The notes beneath the pieces were generated by a model that worked only from the letters and a program-made list of their open reading frames with translations, was not told where the DNA came from and did not search any database. DNA of 6,865 nucleotides from Faecalibacterium prausnitzii (GTDB lineage Bacteria; Bacillota; Clostridia; Oscillospirales; Ruminococcaceae): contig DCCL01000170.1 of NCBI GenBank assembly GCA_002313795.1, positions 1,451 to 8,315 on the forward strand. The letters run 5' to 3'. Position 1 is the stretch's first letter; the number at the start of each line of letters is the position of its first letter. The translations under genes were made by a program, and so were the position numbers. Below, in pieces: positions 1 through 5,829 of this stretch.

Positions 1-26
1 GCTCCGCAAACCGGACGGTCGGCTTA

Positions 27-45
27 AAAGCCCCACTGGGGCTTT
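27..45. terminator. GC-rich hairpin, possible end of an upstream transcript
   Basis: AAAGCCCC (27-34) and GGGGCTTT (38-45) are perfectly complementary around a 3-nt loop, ACT. On the + strand the hairpin is followed by CATGG rather than a T-run, so it would be a weak terminator. On the - strand the 3' arm runs into TTTTAAG, which suits a terminator for a - strand transcript better. No gene end is visible in the 26 bases upstream, so which transcript it would end is unknown. It may instead be part of the same dispersed repeat as the palindrome at 93-117. Confidence 0.35.
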
Positions 46-92
46 CATGGCTTCGCCACCGCAGAGCCTCTCATTAGCGGGTACTTTTCTGG

Positions 93-117
93 TTCTCTTT
101 TGGCACGCAAAAGAGAA
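93..117. repeat. intergenic palindrome, likely a dispersed repeat
   Basis: TTCTCTTTTG (93-102) and CAAAAGAGAA (108-117) form a perfect 10-bp inverted repeat around the loop GCACG. A weaker outer symmetry exists between GGTACTTTTCTGG on the left and GAAAGCAACC on the right. Palindromes of this style, with arms close to CTTTTGG and CCAAAAG, are common between genes in Clostridia and often produce spurious short ORFs. The reading frame that crosses this one (47-274) has that look and no good ribosome binding site. That it is repeated elsewhere in the genome is inference from general familiarity, not seen here. Confidence 0.45.
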
Positions 118-178
118 TGAAAGCAACCTGAAAAATAGAGAGAGGCAAAGAATCAGGAAGAGGCTTTTCAATTACTAC

Positions 179-208
179 TTGAAATATAGGTTGAGGTTGG
201 GGTATATT
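179..208 (+). promoter_or_regulatory. sigma-A-type promoter for the DUF1858-trmK-nif3-rqcH operon
   Basis: TTGAAA (179-184) and TATATT (203-208) are separated by 18 nt, giving 5 of 6 matches to each consensus box. They sit in the only AT-rich patch ahead of the first gene. Transcription would start near 215, leaving a leader of about 50 nt before the start codon at 267. An AAAGGG ribosome binding site lies at 252-257. No operator or riboswitch is obvious in the short leader. Confidence 0.55.
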
Positions 209-266
209 ATATCTGAGCGCCCCGGATGCGGCGGCGCATCACCGACAACAGAAAGGGATTTTTACC

Positions 267-521
267 ATGTTTGATATTTTCAATATGCTCAAGAAGGACG
301 AGAATAAGGCCCCCAAGCAGATCACCCGTGAGACCATCATCGGCGACATCCTGGATATGGATGAGAGCACCGCTCCCTACTTTATGGAGATCGGTATGCA
401 CTGCCTGGGCTGCCCTGCTTCCCGCGGCGAGAGCATCGAGGAAGCCTGCGAAGTGCACGGCGTGGACTGCGACGAGCTGCTGGAGAAGCTGAACGAGCAC
501 CTGGCAGCCAAGAAGGCCTGA
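267..521 (+). CDS. DUF1858 domain protein (redox-disulfide type)
   Basis: This 84-residue protein is almost entirely one DUF1858 domain, the small domain that TIGRFAMs describes as hybrid-cluster-protein-associated and carrying a redox disulfide. The diagnostic part is seen at residues 43-65: GMHCLGCPAS followed by ESIEEACEVHG. Cys46 and Cys49 form the CxxC pair, Cys61 is the usual third cysteine and Cys68 is an extra one. The segment at about residues 18-40 (QITRETIIGDILDMD) matches the usual domain start. No signal peptide is visible, so it is probably cytoplasmic. The start is the ATG at 267, preceded by AAAGGG with suitable spacing. The stop abuts the GTG of trmK, so the two are probably translationally coupled. 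Its substrate or partner is unknown; a thiol-redox or metal-binding role is family-level inference. Confidence 0.9.
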   Translation: MFDIFNMLKKDENKAPKQITRETIIGDILDMDESTAPYFMEIGMHCLGCPASRGESIEEACEVHGVDCDELLEKLNEHLAAKKA

Positions 522-1193
522 GTGCTGCCGACACTGGATGCGCGTCTGAGCGCTGCCGCAGAGCTGGTGCGCCCCGGGCTGCCGGTGGCCGATATTGGCT
601 GTGACCATGGCAAGCTGACGGCGGTGCTGGCCGCCTCGGGAAAGTTTCCAAAGGTCATCGGGGCCGACCTGCGCCCCGGCCCGCTGGCAAAGGCAGAACA
701 GACGCTGGAATATGCCGGATGCCAAGACCGCGCTGAGCTGAGGCTCGGCGACGGTCTTTCTGTGTTATCCCCGGGAGAAGTGGGCACCATCGTGCTGGCA
801 GGTGTCTCGGCTCAGACCACCTGGGAGATCATTGAGAAAGCCCCCTGGGTGTCCATGCCGGGCGGGCCCCGTCTGGTGATGGTGCCGGCCACCCGCCACA
901 GCGACCTGCGCCGCTGGCTGTGGGAGCATGGTTTCACTCTCCTGACCGACCGGCCGGTGCAGGCGGCAGGCCGCTGGTATGCGGTCATGGCCGCAGAATA
1001 CACCGGTGAGGTGAAACACCCGGCCTTTGCAGAGTGCCTGTTCGGCCTGACCGGGCAGTGGCCGGAGGGAGCGGGCTATGCCGCGTGGCAGAAAGCAAAA
1101 CTGCCCCGCCTGCGCCTCGGTGTGCCGGACGGAACAGAGCTGGCAGCGGAAATGGATGCCCTGATGAACGCGGAAGGAGAGGCAGCGTCATGA
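522..1193 (+). CDS. trmK: tRNA (adenine(22)-N1)-methyltransferase TrmK, divergent motifs
   Basis: TrmK methylates N1 of adenine 22 in the D-loop region of certain bacterial tRNAs, using S-adenosylmethionine. The 223-residue length fits the family. Residues 22-30 (VADIGCDHG) are the SAM-binding motif I in its TrmK form. GADLRPGPLAKA (47-58) is the acidic-loop region and GDGL (76-79) follows. The C-terminal part has LRRWL (129-133) and the later RWYAVMAAEY (151-160) typical of the family. Two usual signatures are altered: the AGMGG-like segment reads AGVSA (93-97), and the following strand, usually ending in QP, reads MVPAT (120-124). I see no ATG in frame near the N-terminus. The GTG at 522, one base after the previous stop, gives the full family N-terminus, with AGAAGG (511-516) as a weak ribosome site. 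It overlaps the next gene by 4 bp. Family assignment is firm; full activity is less certain. Confidence 0.85.
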   Translation: MLPTLDARLSAAAELVRPGLPVADIGCDHGKLTAVLAASGKFPKVIGADLRPGPLAKAEQTLEYAGCQDRAELRLGDGLSVLSPGEVGTIVLAGVSAQTTWEIIEKAPWVSMPGGPRLVMVPATRHSDLRRWLWEHGFTLLTDRPVQAAGRWYAVMAAEYTGEVKHPAFAECLFGLTGQWPEGAGYAAWQKAKLPRLRLGVPDGTELAAEMDALMNAEGEAAS

Positions 1194-1966
1194 CGATGGT
1201 AGAACAGTTGTACGCAGAGATGCAGCGCATCGCGCCGCTGGAACTGGCAGAGAGCTGGGACAACCCCGGCCTGCTGGTGGACTGCGGCGATGAGGTATCC
1301 CGGGTGCTGGTAACGCTGGATATCACCCCCGAGGTGGTGGAGGAAGCGGCCCGGAAAGGGTGCCAGCTCATCGTGTCCCACCATCCGGTCATCTTCTCCC
1401 CTCTGAAAAAGCTCAGCGGGCAGGATGCAGCGTTCCGGCTGGTGCAGAAAGGTATTTCTGCCATCTGTATGCACACCAATCTGGACGCCGCCGAGGGCGG
1501 TGTCAACGAGGTGCTGGCCGGTATCTTCGGGATGCAGGGGATGGAGGTCTTTGCCGACGGCTGCGGCCGTGTGGGCAGAGTTGAGAACATCTCGGTGCCG
1601 GAGCTGGCGGCAAAGGCCCAGCGGGAGCTGGCCCTCCGCTGCAATCAGCCCGCCGCCGGGCCCGCTGTGCAGGTCAAGTTTGCTGATGCGGGCAGATCTG
1701 TGCAGCGGCTGGCTGTCATCAGCGGAGCGGGCGGCAGTCTCTTTGAAGACGCCATCGCCATGGGCGCGGACTGCCTGCTGACCGGCGAGGCCAGCCACCA
1801 CCACGCCATCGATGCAAAGCGTCTGGGGCTTTCGCTCATCGCAGCGGGCCACTACGCCACCGAGTTTCCGGTGACAAAGGCGGTGGCCGAAAAGCTGCGC
1901 GCGGCATTCCCGACGCTGGATATTCTGGTGAGCGGCGATGACTGCGACCCCTTTACTTATTTATAA
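1190..1966 (+). CDS. Nif3-like dinuclear metal centre protein (YbgI/YqfO family)
   Basis: Nif3 proteins form toroidal hexamers with a two-metal site in each subunit. They are often annotated as GTP cyclohydrolase I type 2 homologues, but their true reaction is not settled. This copy has 258 residues, the short form like E. coli YbgI; it lacks the extra inserted domain of B. subtilis YqfO. Visible motifs are ESWDNPGLL (21-29), SHHP with His64 and His65, HTNLDAAEGGVNE with His95 and Asp99, TGEASHHH (208-215) and GHYATE with His231 and Glu235. These supply the expected metal ligands. The frame is open further upstream, but the ATG at 1190 is chosen because it starts the conserved N-terminus, overlaps the trmK stop as ATGA, and follows GGAAGGAGAGG at a good distance. 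A second ATG lies at 1196. Pairing of trmK with nif3 is a recurrent Firmicute arrangement. Confidence 0.9.
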   Translation: MTMVEQLYAEMQRIAPLELAESWDNPGLLVDCGDEVSRVLVTLDITPEVVEEAARKGCQLIVSHHPVIFSPLKKLSGQDAAFRLVQKGISAICMHTNLDAAEGGVNEVLAGIFGMQGMEVFADGCGRVGRVENISVPELAAKAQRELALRCNQPAAGPAVQVKFADAGRSVQRLAVISGAGGSLFEDAIAMGADCLLTGEASHHHAIDAKRLGLSLIAAGHYATEFPVTKAVAEKLRAAFPTLDILVSGDDCDPFTYL

Positions 1967-1967
1967 T
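1938..1967 (+). promoter_or_regulatory. possible internal promoter for rqcH
   Basis: A perfect TATAAT (1962-1967) overlaps the stop codon of the Nif3-like gene. ATGACT (1938-1943), with 4 of 6 matches to TTGACA, lies 18 nt upstream. Transcription would begin near 1974, leaving only about 14 nt before the rqcH start and its GAGG site (1975-1978). The box stands out in otherwise GC-rich DNA, but an AT-rich stop region can produce it by chance. Confidence 0.25.
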
Positions 1968-1987
1968 ATAGAACGAGGTAATGACAC

Positions 1988-3751
1988 ATGGCATTGGATG
2001 CCGCGACACTGGCGCTGACGGCAGGAGAACTGAAAAAGAGCCTCACCGACGCTAAGATCGCAAAACTGTTTGAGCCGACCCGCGATGAGCTGGTCATCAC
2101 CCTGCGCACCCGCACCGACACCTACAGCCTGCTGCTGTCGGCCCGCAGCGGCTCTGCCCGGGTCTGCCTGACCGAAGAGAGCTTCGAGAATCCGGAGACG
2201 CCGCCGTCTTTCTGCATGCTGATGCGGAAGCACCTCACCGGCGGGCGGCTGCTGGATGTCCGGATGGAGCCGGGCGACCGCATCGTTTACTTTGATTTCC
2301 AGTGCACCAACGAGATGGGCGACCTTGTCCGCAACACCCTCTGTGCGGAGCTGATGGGCCGCTATTCCAATCTGGTGCTGGTGCAGGGCGGCAAGATCAT
2401 CGACGCCCTCAAGCGGGTGGATTTTGAGGACAGCGATGTGCGGCAGCTCCTGCCCGGCCTGCCCTATGTTACACCGCCCAAGCCCGCCCGGCCCGATTTT
2501 CTGGCGGTCAGCTCTGCTTCCATCGTGGCAGCGGCCTGTGAGCGTAATCTGCCAGTGGCCGATGCCCTGAACAAGACCGTGGCAGGCGTTGGCCCGGTGG
2601 TCTGCCGGGAAGCAGTATGGCGCGCCTTTGACGGGGAACATCTGCTGGCCAATGAGCTGACGGAGCACCAGAAACTGAGCCTGATGTCGGCCATCGATGA
2701 GCTGAAAGAGCTCTACGCTGCAGGCGGATGCCCCTGCAGCGTCACCGACCCGGATGGCAAGCCGGTGGAGTACACTTTCTTCCGCCCGAAGCAGTACGGT
2801 GAAAAGTATCTCATCAAGGAGTGGCCTTCCTTCAACGCCATGCTGGAAGGCTATTATGCCGAGAAAGACCGCGCCGAGCGCCTGCGCACCAAGAGCAAGG
2901 AACTGCACAAGGCAGTTCATAATATGTATGAGCGCGCAGTCCGCAAGCAGGCGGCGCGGCAGGAAGAGCTTGCCGCCAGCGGGAAGAGCGAGAAGCTCCG
3001 CCTTTACGGCGAACTGCTGTCGGCCAACCTTTATCTGGCCCAGAAGGGGATGAAGAGCATCACCGTGCCCAACTGGTACGATGGAGGCAAGGAAGTCACC
3101 ATCCCTCTCGACTTGCGCTTCAGCCCCAGCCAGAACGCCCAGAACTTCTTCAAAAACTACAAGAAGAAGCAGACTGCGGCCCGGATGCTGGTAGACCTGC
3201 TGGCCGAGGGCGAAAAAGAGATCACCTATCTGGAAACAGTGCTCTACGAGGTGGAGACGGCCACCGGCGAGGTGGCGCTGAATGAGATCCGCGCAGAACT
3301 GAAGAGTCAGGGCTACCTGAAATACTACAAGCAGCGGGACAAGCGCCAGAAGCCTGCGGATTTCCTCCGGTTCACTTCCAGTGACGGGTTTGAGATCCTG
3401 GTGGGCCGCAACAACGCCCAGAACGACAAACTCACCCTTCACACCGCCCGGGGCAAAGACCTCTGGTTCCATGTCCAGAAAGCACCCGGCAGTCATGTGG
3501 TGGTCATGAGCCACGGCGAGGACATCCCCGATACCACCAAACAGGAGGCAGCGGAGCTGGCCGTGGTCTATTCCAGTGCCTTCAAGGCAGGGGCCGCAGC
3601 AAAGGTCGCTGTGGACACCACCGAGGTGAAAAACATCTGGAAAGCCAACGGGGCCAAACCCGGCATGGTGCTCTATGAGGTGTATACCACCGTGTATGTC
3701 ACCCCGCGGGAAGGTCTGCTGGAACAGCTGAAAGCGAACGCGAAAAAATAA
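1988..3751 (+). CDS. rqcH: Rqc2 homolog RqcH (NFACT family), ribosome rescue factor
   Basis: RqcH binds the 50S subunit that still carries an unfinished peptidyl-tRNA after ribosome splitting. It recruits tRNA-Ala so that a C-terminal alanine tail marks the chain for proteolysis. It was formerly annotated as fibronectin-binding protein A. The 587 residues match the family (about 570). The NFACT-N part covers roughly residues 1-280, with FCMLMRKHL (75-83), EPGDRIVYFDF (94-104) and ELMGRYSNLVLV (121-132). Asp97 and Arg98 fall at the same numbers as the DR pair needed for alanine tailing in B. subtilis RqcH. A helical, probably coiled-coil middle spans about 285-445. The NFACT-R domain spans about 455-575, with KDLWFHVQKAPGSHVVV (490-506) and GAKPGMVLY (555-563). 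The start at 1988 follows GAGG (1975-1978) and gives the normal N-terminus. It is the last gene of its operon, 21 nt after the Nif3-like gene, and is followed by a strong terminator. Confidence 0.93.
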   Translation: MALDAATLALTAGELKKSLTDAKIAKLFEPTRDELVITLRTRTDTYSLLLSARSGSARVCLTEESFENPETPPSFCMLMRKHLTGGRLLDVRMEPGDRIVYFDFQCTNEMGDLVRNTLCAELMGRYSNLVLVQGGKIIDALKRVDFEDSDVRQLLPGLPYVTPPKPARPDFLAVSSASIVAAACERNLPVADALNKTVAGVGPVVCREAVWRAFDGEHLLANELTEHQKLSLMSAIDELKELYAAGGCPCSVTDPDGKPVEYTFFRPKQYGEKYLIKEWPSFNAMLEGYYAEKDRAERLRTKSKELHKAVHNMYERAVRKQAARQEELAASGKSEKLRLYGELLSANLYLAQKGMKSITVPNWYDGGKEVTIPLDLRFSPSQNAQNFFKNYKKKQTAARMLVDLLAEGEKEITYLETVLYEVETATGEVALNEIRAELKSQGYLKYYKQRDKRQKPADFLRFTSSDGFEILVGRNNAQNDKLTLHTARGKDLWFHVQKAPGSHVVVMSHGEDIPDTTKQEAAELAVVYSSAFKAGAAAKVAVDTTEVKNIWKANGAKPGMVLYEVYTTVYVTPREGLLEQLKANAKK

Positions 3752-3753
3752 AG

Positions 3754-3818
3754 AAACGGCCCTCACTCAAGCGGCGTGCCATCCGGCACAGATGCGGCTC
3801 CGAGTGGGGGCCGTTTTT
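3754..3818 (+). terminator. branched intrinsic terminator after rqcH
   Basis: AAACGGCCCTCACTC (3754-3768) pairs with GAGTGGGGGCCGTTT (3802-3816) over 15 bp with a single G-U wobble, and a T-run covers 3814-3818. The 33-nt interior holds a second small hairpin, GTGCC (3776-3780) with GGCAC (3785-3789) around ATCC, so the terminator is branched. It begins three bases after the rqcH stop and separates this operon from the sigma factor unit. Confidence 0.88.
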
Positions 3819-3844
3819 CTGTTTTGCAGAAAATTTTCGGGAGA

Positions 3845-3872
3845 GGAAAACACCCGACTGTTTCCGTTCGTC
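3845..3872 (+). promoter_or_regulatory. possible ECF-type promoter and dyad upstream of the sigma gene
   Basis: GGAAAAC (3845-3851) followed 17 nt later by CGTC (3869-3872) resembles the AAC-rich -35 and CGT-containing -10 elements used by many ECF sigma factors. It would start transcription about 35-40 nt before the sigma gene, consistent with autoregulation. The same site carries a dyad: GGAAAACA (3845-3852) against TGTTTCC (3859-3865), with one bulged A and a 6-nt centre. I see no good sigma-A promoter between the rqcH terminator and the sigma gene. The call rests on short motifs only. Confidence 0.3.
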
Positions 3873-3917
3873 TTACAGACAGAACAGGCACAGAGCAGAA
3901 AGAAGGGGAGAAGACCC

Positions 3918-4403
3918 ATGTGGGAGGAAATGTACGAGGAGTTCTGGGACAGGCTGGAACATTTCTGTTTCAGGCTCTGCCATGATGAAAGCCGGGCCGA
4001 AGACCTGACCCAGGAAGTGTTCCTCAAGGCGCTGCAGAACCGGACACTTATCGAGAGCTTCAACGCCCGGCAGTGCAGGGCATGGCTGTTTGCCGTGGCC
4101 CGGAACCTCTACTGCGACCAGGTGCGCCGGGCCGTGAAGGAGCGGGAACTGATGGCAGTGCTGCTGCCCGACACCGACGAGGAGCCGGAAGATGAAACGG
4201 CCTCTGCCGCGGTGGGGATGAGCGACATGAAAAGCCTGATGGACATGCTGGACCCTGCAGACCGGATGCTGTTCGAACTGCGGTATACGGAAGGCTACAA
4301 CGCCCGTGAACTGGGGGAGATGCTGAGCCTTCCGCCCGGGACGGTCCGCACCCGTCTGCTCAAGATACGCACCCGACTGAAAGACGAACTTCTGGAGGAA
4401 TGA
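3918..4403 (+). CDS. ECF-type RNA polymerase sigma factor
   Basis: This 161-residue protein is a small two-domain sigma-70 family member that would direct RNA polymerase to a specific promoter set. The sigma-2 region spans about residues 5-72, with AEDLTQEVFLKAL (27-39) and AWLFAVARNLYCDQVRR (55-71), which bind the polymerase and melt the -10 element. An acidic linker covers about 84-95. The sigma-4 region spans about 109-160, with LRYTEGYNARELGEML (121-136) and PGTVRTRLLKIRTRLK (140-155), the helix-turn-helix that reads the -35 element. The frame is open upstream to 3792, but that would overlap the rqcH terminator. The ATG at 3918 has AGGGGAG 7 nt ahead and gives a normal ECF length. The next gene starts 3 nt after the stop, so the pair is probably co-expressed. 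Which ECF group it belongs to and which signal it senses cannot be told. Confidence 0.9.
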   Translation: MWEEMYEEFWDRLEHFCFRLCHDESRAEDLTQEVFLKALQNRTLIESFNARQCRAWLFAVARNLYCDQVRRAVKERELMAVLLPDTDEEPEDETASAAVGMSDMKSLMDMLDPADRMLFELRYTEGYNARELGEMLSLPPGTVRTRLLKIRTRLKDELLEE

Positions 4404-4406
4404 ACG

Positions 4407-5591
4407 ATGAAGAAGAACCTGAAAGTGACCGCTGCCCTTCTCGATTTGCGGAATGTCAGCGAAGAGACCCTTGCAAGCTATGAGAAAATCAAAATCGAGG
4501 CCGCACTGGTGCTGACGACGCCCCGAGTGGAGGCCCTGCTGGCAAAATACCCGGTGGAGATGACGGTGGGAATGTCCGAGTCCTGCGGAAAGGATACGGT
4601 CGTTAACATCGTGAACGGCAAATCAGACCTGACCGCATCCAACCGTCCCGGAAAAGATACCATCCTTCTGGTCAACGGCAAACTGACCGTCGCCGCTGAC
4701 GCCGCCGAGACTCTGCGCAGCTATCGCAAGATCATTGTCAACGGCAAAGCCCTCTGCCCCGAATCCCTGAACGCTCTGATGAACGAAAAGGCCGCAGTCA
4801 ACGGCAAGCTGAGCGTTTACCCGGATGAGGCCGTCGTCCTCAAGGGTACAGTCAAGCTGGACAGGAGCTTCCTCATCCGGGCACAGGACCGGCTGTACTG
4901 GACGGAAAAACAGTTCGTGGCGGTGGATGCCAGGCTGGATGTGGATGCTCTGGCTGCAAAGGGGGCGCGTTTTTCGGCACCTAAAGCGCTGGTGGCAGAA
5001 GAACTGGCCGAAAAGCTGGTGCCCCTCTTTACGGAGGAAACGGAGCTGGTCATCCTGCCCGAGGGGGCCGCACTGGTGGACGATGACCTGAAACTGACGG
5101 CCGCCGCCCTCCGCCGCTACGGCAGCAGGCTCTATGTGACCGGAGATGTGAACATCCCGGCCGAGAGTGCCGGGGTACTGGAACAGATCGAGTATCTCCA
5201 TGCGGGAGGGATGGTAACGGTGGCCGCGGCGCTGGAAGATGCATTCTATGCCATCCCGGATGCAGAGTACGGGGAGCTGCGGGTGCTGAAGGGGAAGCTC
5301 GTGACCGATAAGCCCATGGCCCGCATCACCCCCGAGATGCTGGCCCTCGACCCGGACGGTGTTACCTGCACCGACTGCGCCCTGGTGACGCTGGACAAAG
5401 AACTGAACGAGGAGAGCATCCTGAAGAAGCTGCACATCTCCGACTGTGCCTGCATCCGCTGCACCATGGCGCAGGAAGCTGCCGTGAGTGCCATCTCCAC
5501 TGACGTGGCGCAGATCAAGGTGACGGACGCCCCGGAAAATAAAGAAGAGAGCGGCACCGTCCGCCGGATGGGTGCACAGCTGACCCTGTAA
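4407..5591 (+). CDS. unrecognised 394-residue repeat protein paired with the ECF sigma factor
   Basis: I do not recognise this protein. It begins 3 nt after the sigma gene, with GGAGGA (4394-4399) 7 nt ahead of the ATG, so co-translation is likely. No signal peptide and no long hydrophobic segment is visible, so it looks cytoplasmic, unlike the membrane anti-sigma factors often encoded next to ECF genes. Residues 69-134 carry four copies of VNGK (starting at 69, 89, 111 and 131) in a strand-turn-strand-helix rhythm of 20-22 residues. Looser copies occur later: TGDVNIP (245-251) and LKGKL (294-298). This suggests a solenoid, leucine-rich-repeat-like or beta-helix fold. Near the C-terminus are Cys321-x2-Cys324 and Cys347-x-Cys349-x2-Cys352, a possible zinc or thiol-redox site; Cys60 and Cys117 are isolated. 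The tail (about 375-394) is polar. A role in sensing or in control of the sigma factor is inference from position only. Confidence 0.85.
   Translation: MKKNLKVTAALLDLRNVSEETLASYEKIKIEAALVLTTPRVEALLAKYPVEMTVGMSESCGKDTVVNIVNGKSDLTASNRPGKDTILLVNGKLTVAADAAETLRSYRKIIVNGKALCPESLNALMNEKAAVNGKLSVYPDEAVVLKGTVKLDRSFLIRAQDRLYWTEKQFVAVDARLDVDALAAKGARFSAPKALVAEELAEKLVPLFTEETELVILPEGAALVDDDLKLTAAALRRYGSRLYVTGDVNIPAESAGVLEQIEYLHAGGMVTVAAALEDAFYAIPDAEYGELRVLKGKLVTDKPMARITPEMLALDPDGVTCTDCALVTLDKELNEESILKKLHISDCACIRCTMAQEAAVSAISTDVAQIKVTDAPENKEESGTVRRMGAQLTL
4611..4808 (+). repeat. four in-gene VNGK repeats
   Basis: The sequence GTSAACGGCAAR (S is C or G, R is A or G) recurs in frame at 4611, 4671, 4737 and 4797, giving intervals of 60, 66 and 60 nt. 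The DNA is nearly identical at the VNGK codons (GTG once and GTC three times for Val, AAC GGC throughout, AAA three times and AAG once for Lys), while the sequence between the copies has diverged. This fits old internal duplication of a structural unit of about 20 residues inside the unrecognised gene, not a recent DNA-level tandem repeat. Confidence 0.7.
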
Positions 5592-5757
5592 GACGCTGCT
5601 CTTTCGCCTGCCGTGAAATACCGGGATCGAAGGTGTCGCAAACTGCATCTCATCGGCTGGGGCAGTCCGGCAGGAAACTGCCCTCCGTCCCGCCTCCGGT
5701 AGCCGACCACTCCCATATGCGTCACCCGTCGGGCAGGCTCCACAGCTCCACAAGGGC
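5584..5757 (-). ncRNA. candidate rod-shaped structured RNA (6S-like architecture), strand uncertain
   Basis: One long interrupted hairpin can be drawn, here in + coordinates. The pairs are 5584-5589 with 5750-5756 (one bulge), 5595-5598 with 5743-5746, GCCTGCC 5606-5612 with 5732-5738, GGTG 5632-5635 with 5723-5726, GCAT 5645-5648 with 5717-5720, TCGGCT 5653-5658 with 5701-5706, and GGGCAGT 5660-5666 with ACTGCCC 5677-5683. The result is a closing stem, a large internal bubble and a terminal stem, an arrangement like 6S RNA. The - strand is preferred because a perfect TATAAT lies just outside at 5772-5767 and because the internal loops are purine-rich on that strand. However, no good -35 box and no - strand terminator are seen, and individual wobble pairs favour different strands. 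The element overlaps the last codons of the upstream gene. It could instead be a structured 3' UTR of the sigma operon. I cannot match its sequence to a known RNA family. Confidence 0.4.
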
Positions 5758-5829
5758 CTGTTACCTATTATATAGAAGAATGCGTTCTCCTCCCGCTGTT
5801 GAAAGGATCGTTGCGGGAGCCATACACGG

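Noticed and set aside
47..274. Possible 75-residue protein near the window start
   Set aside because: It runs through the palindrome and the promoter of the first operon, overlaps the DUF1858 start, and has no ribosome binding site or recognisable domain.
1034..1189. Longer N-terminus for the Nif3-like protein starting at 1034
   Set aside because: The extra 52 residues overlap trmK in another frame, are Arg- and Gly-rich with no family similarity, and the ATG at 1190 has the proper ribosome site and conserved start.
1961..3766. Long open frame on the - strand opposite rqcH
   Set aside because: It mirrors a clear RqcH gene, shows no domain signature, and reads as the His-, Gln- and Leu-rich antisense product that GC-rich coding DNA commonly yields.
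5660..5683. Segment with TCCGGCAGGAAACTGCC compared with the SRP RNA helix 8 motif
   Set aside because: It lacks the conserved GGAAG tetraloop context and the asymmetric loop needed for Ffh binding, so SRP RNA is not supported.
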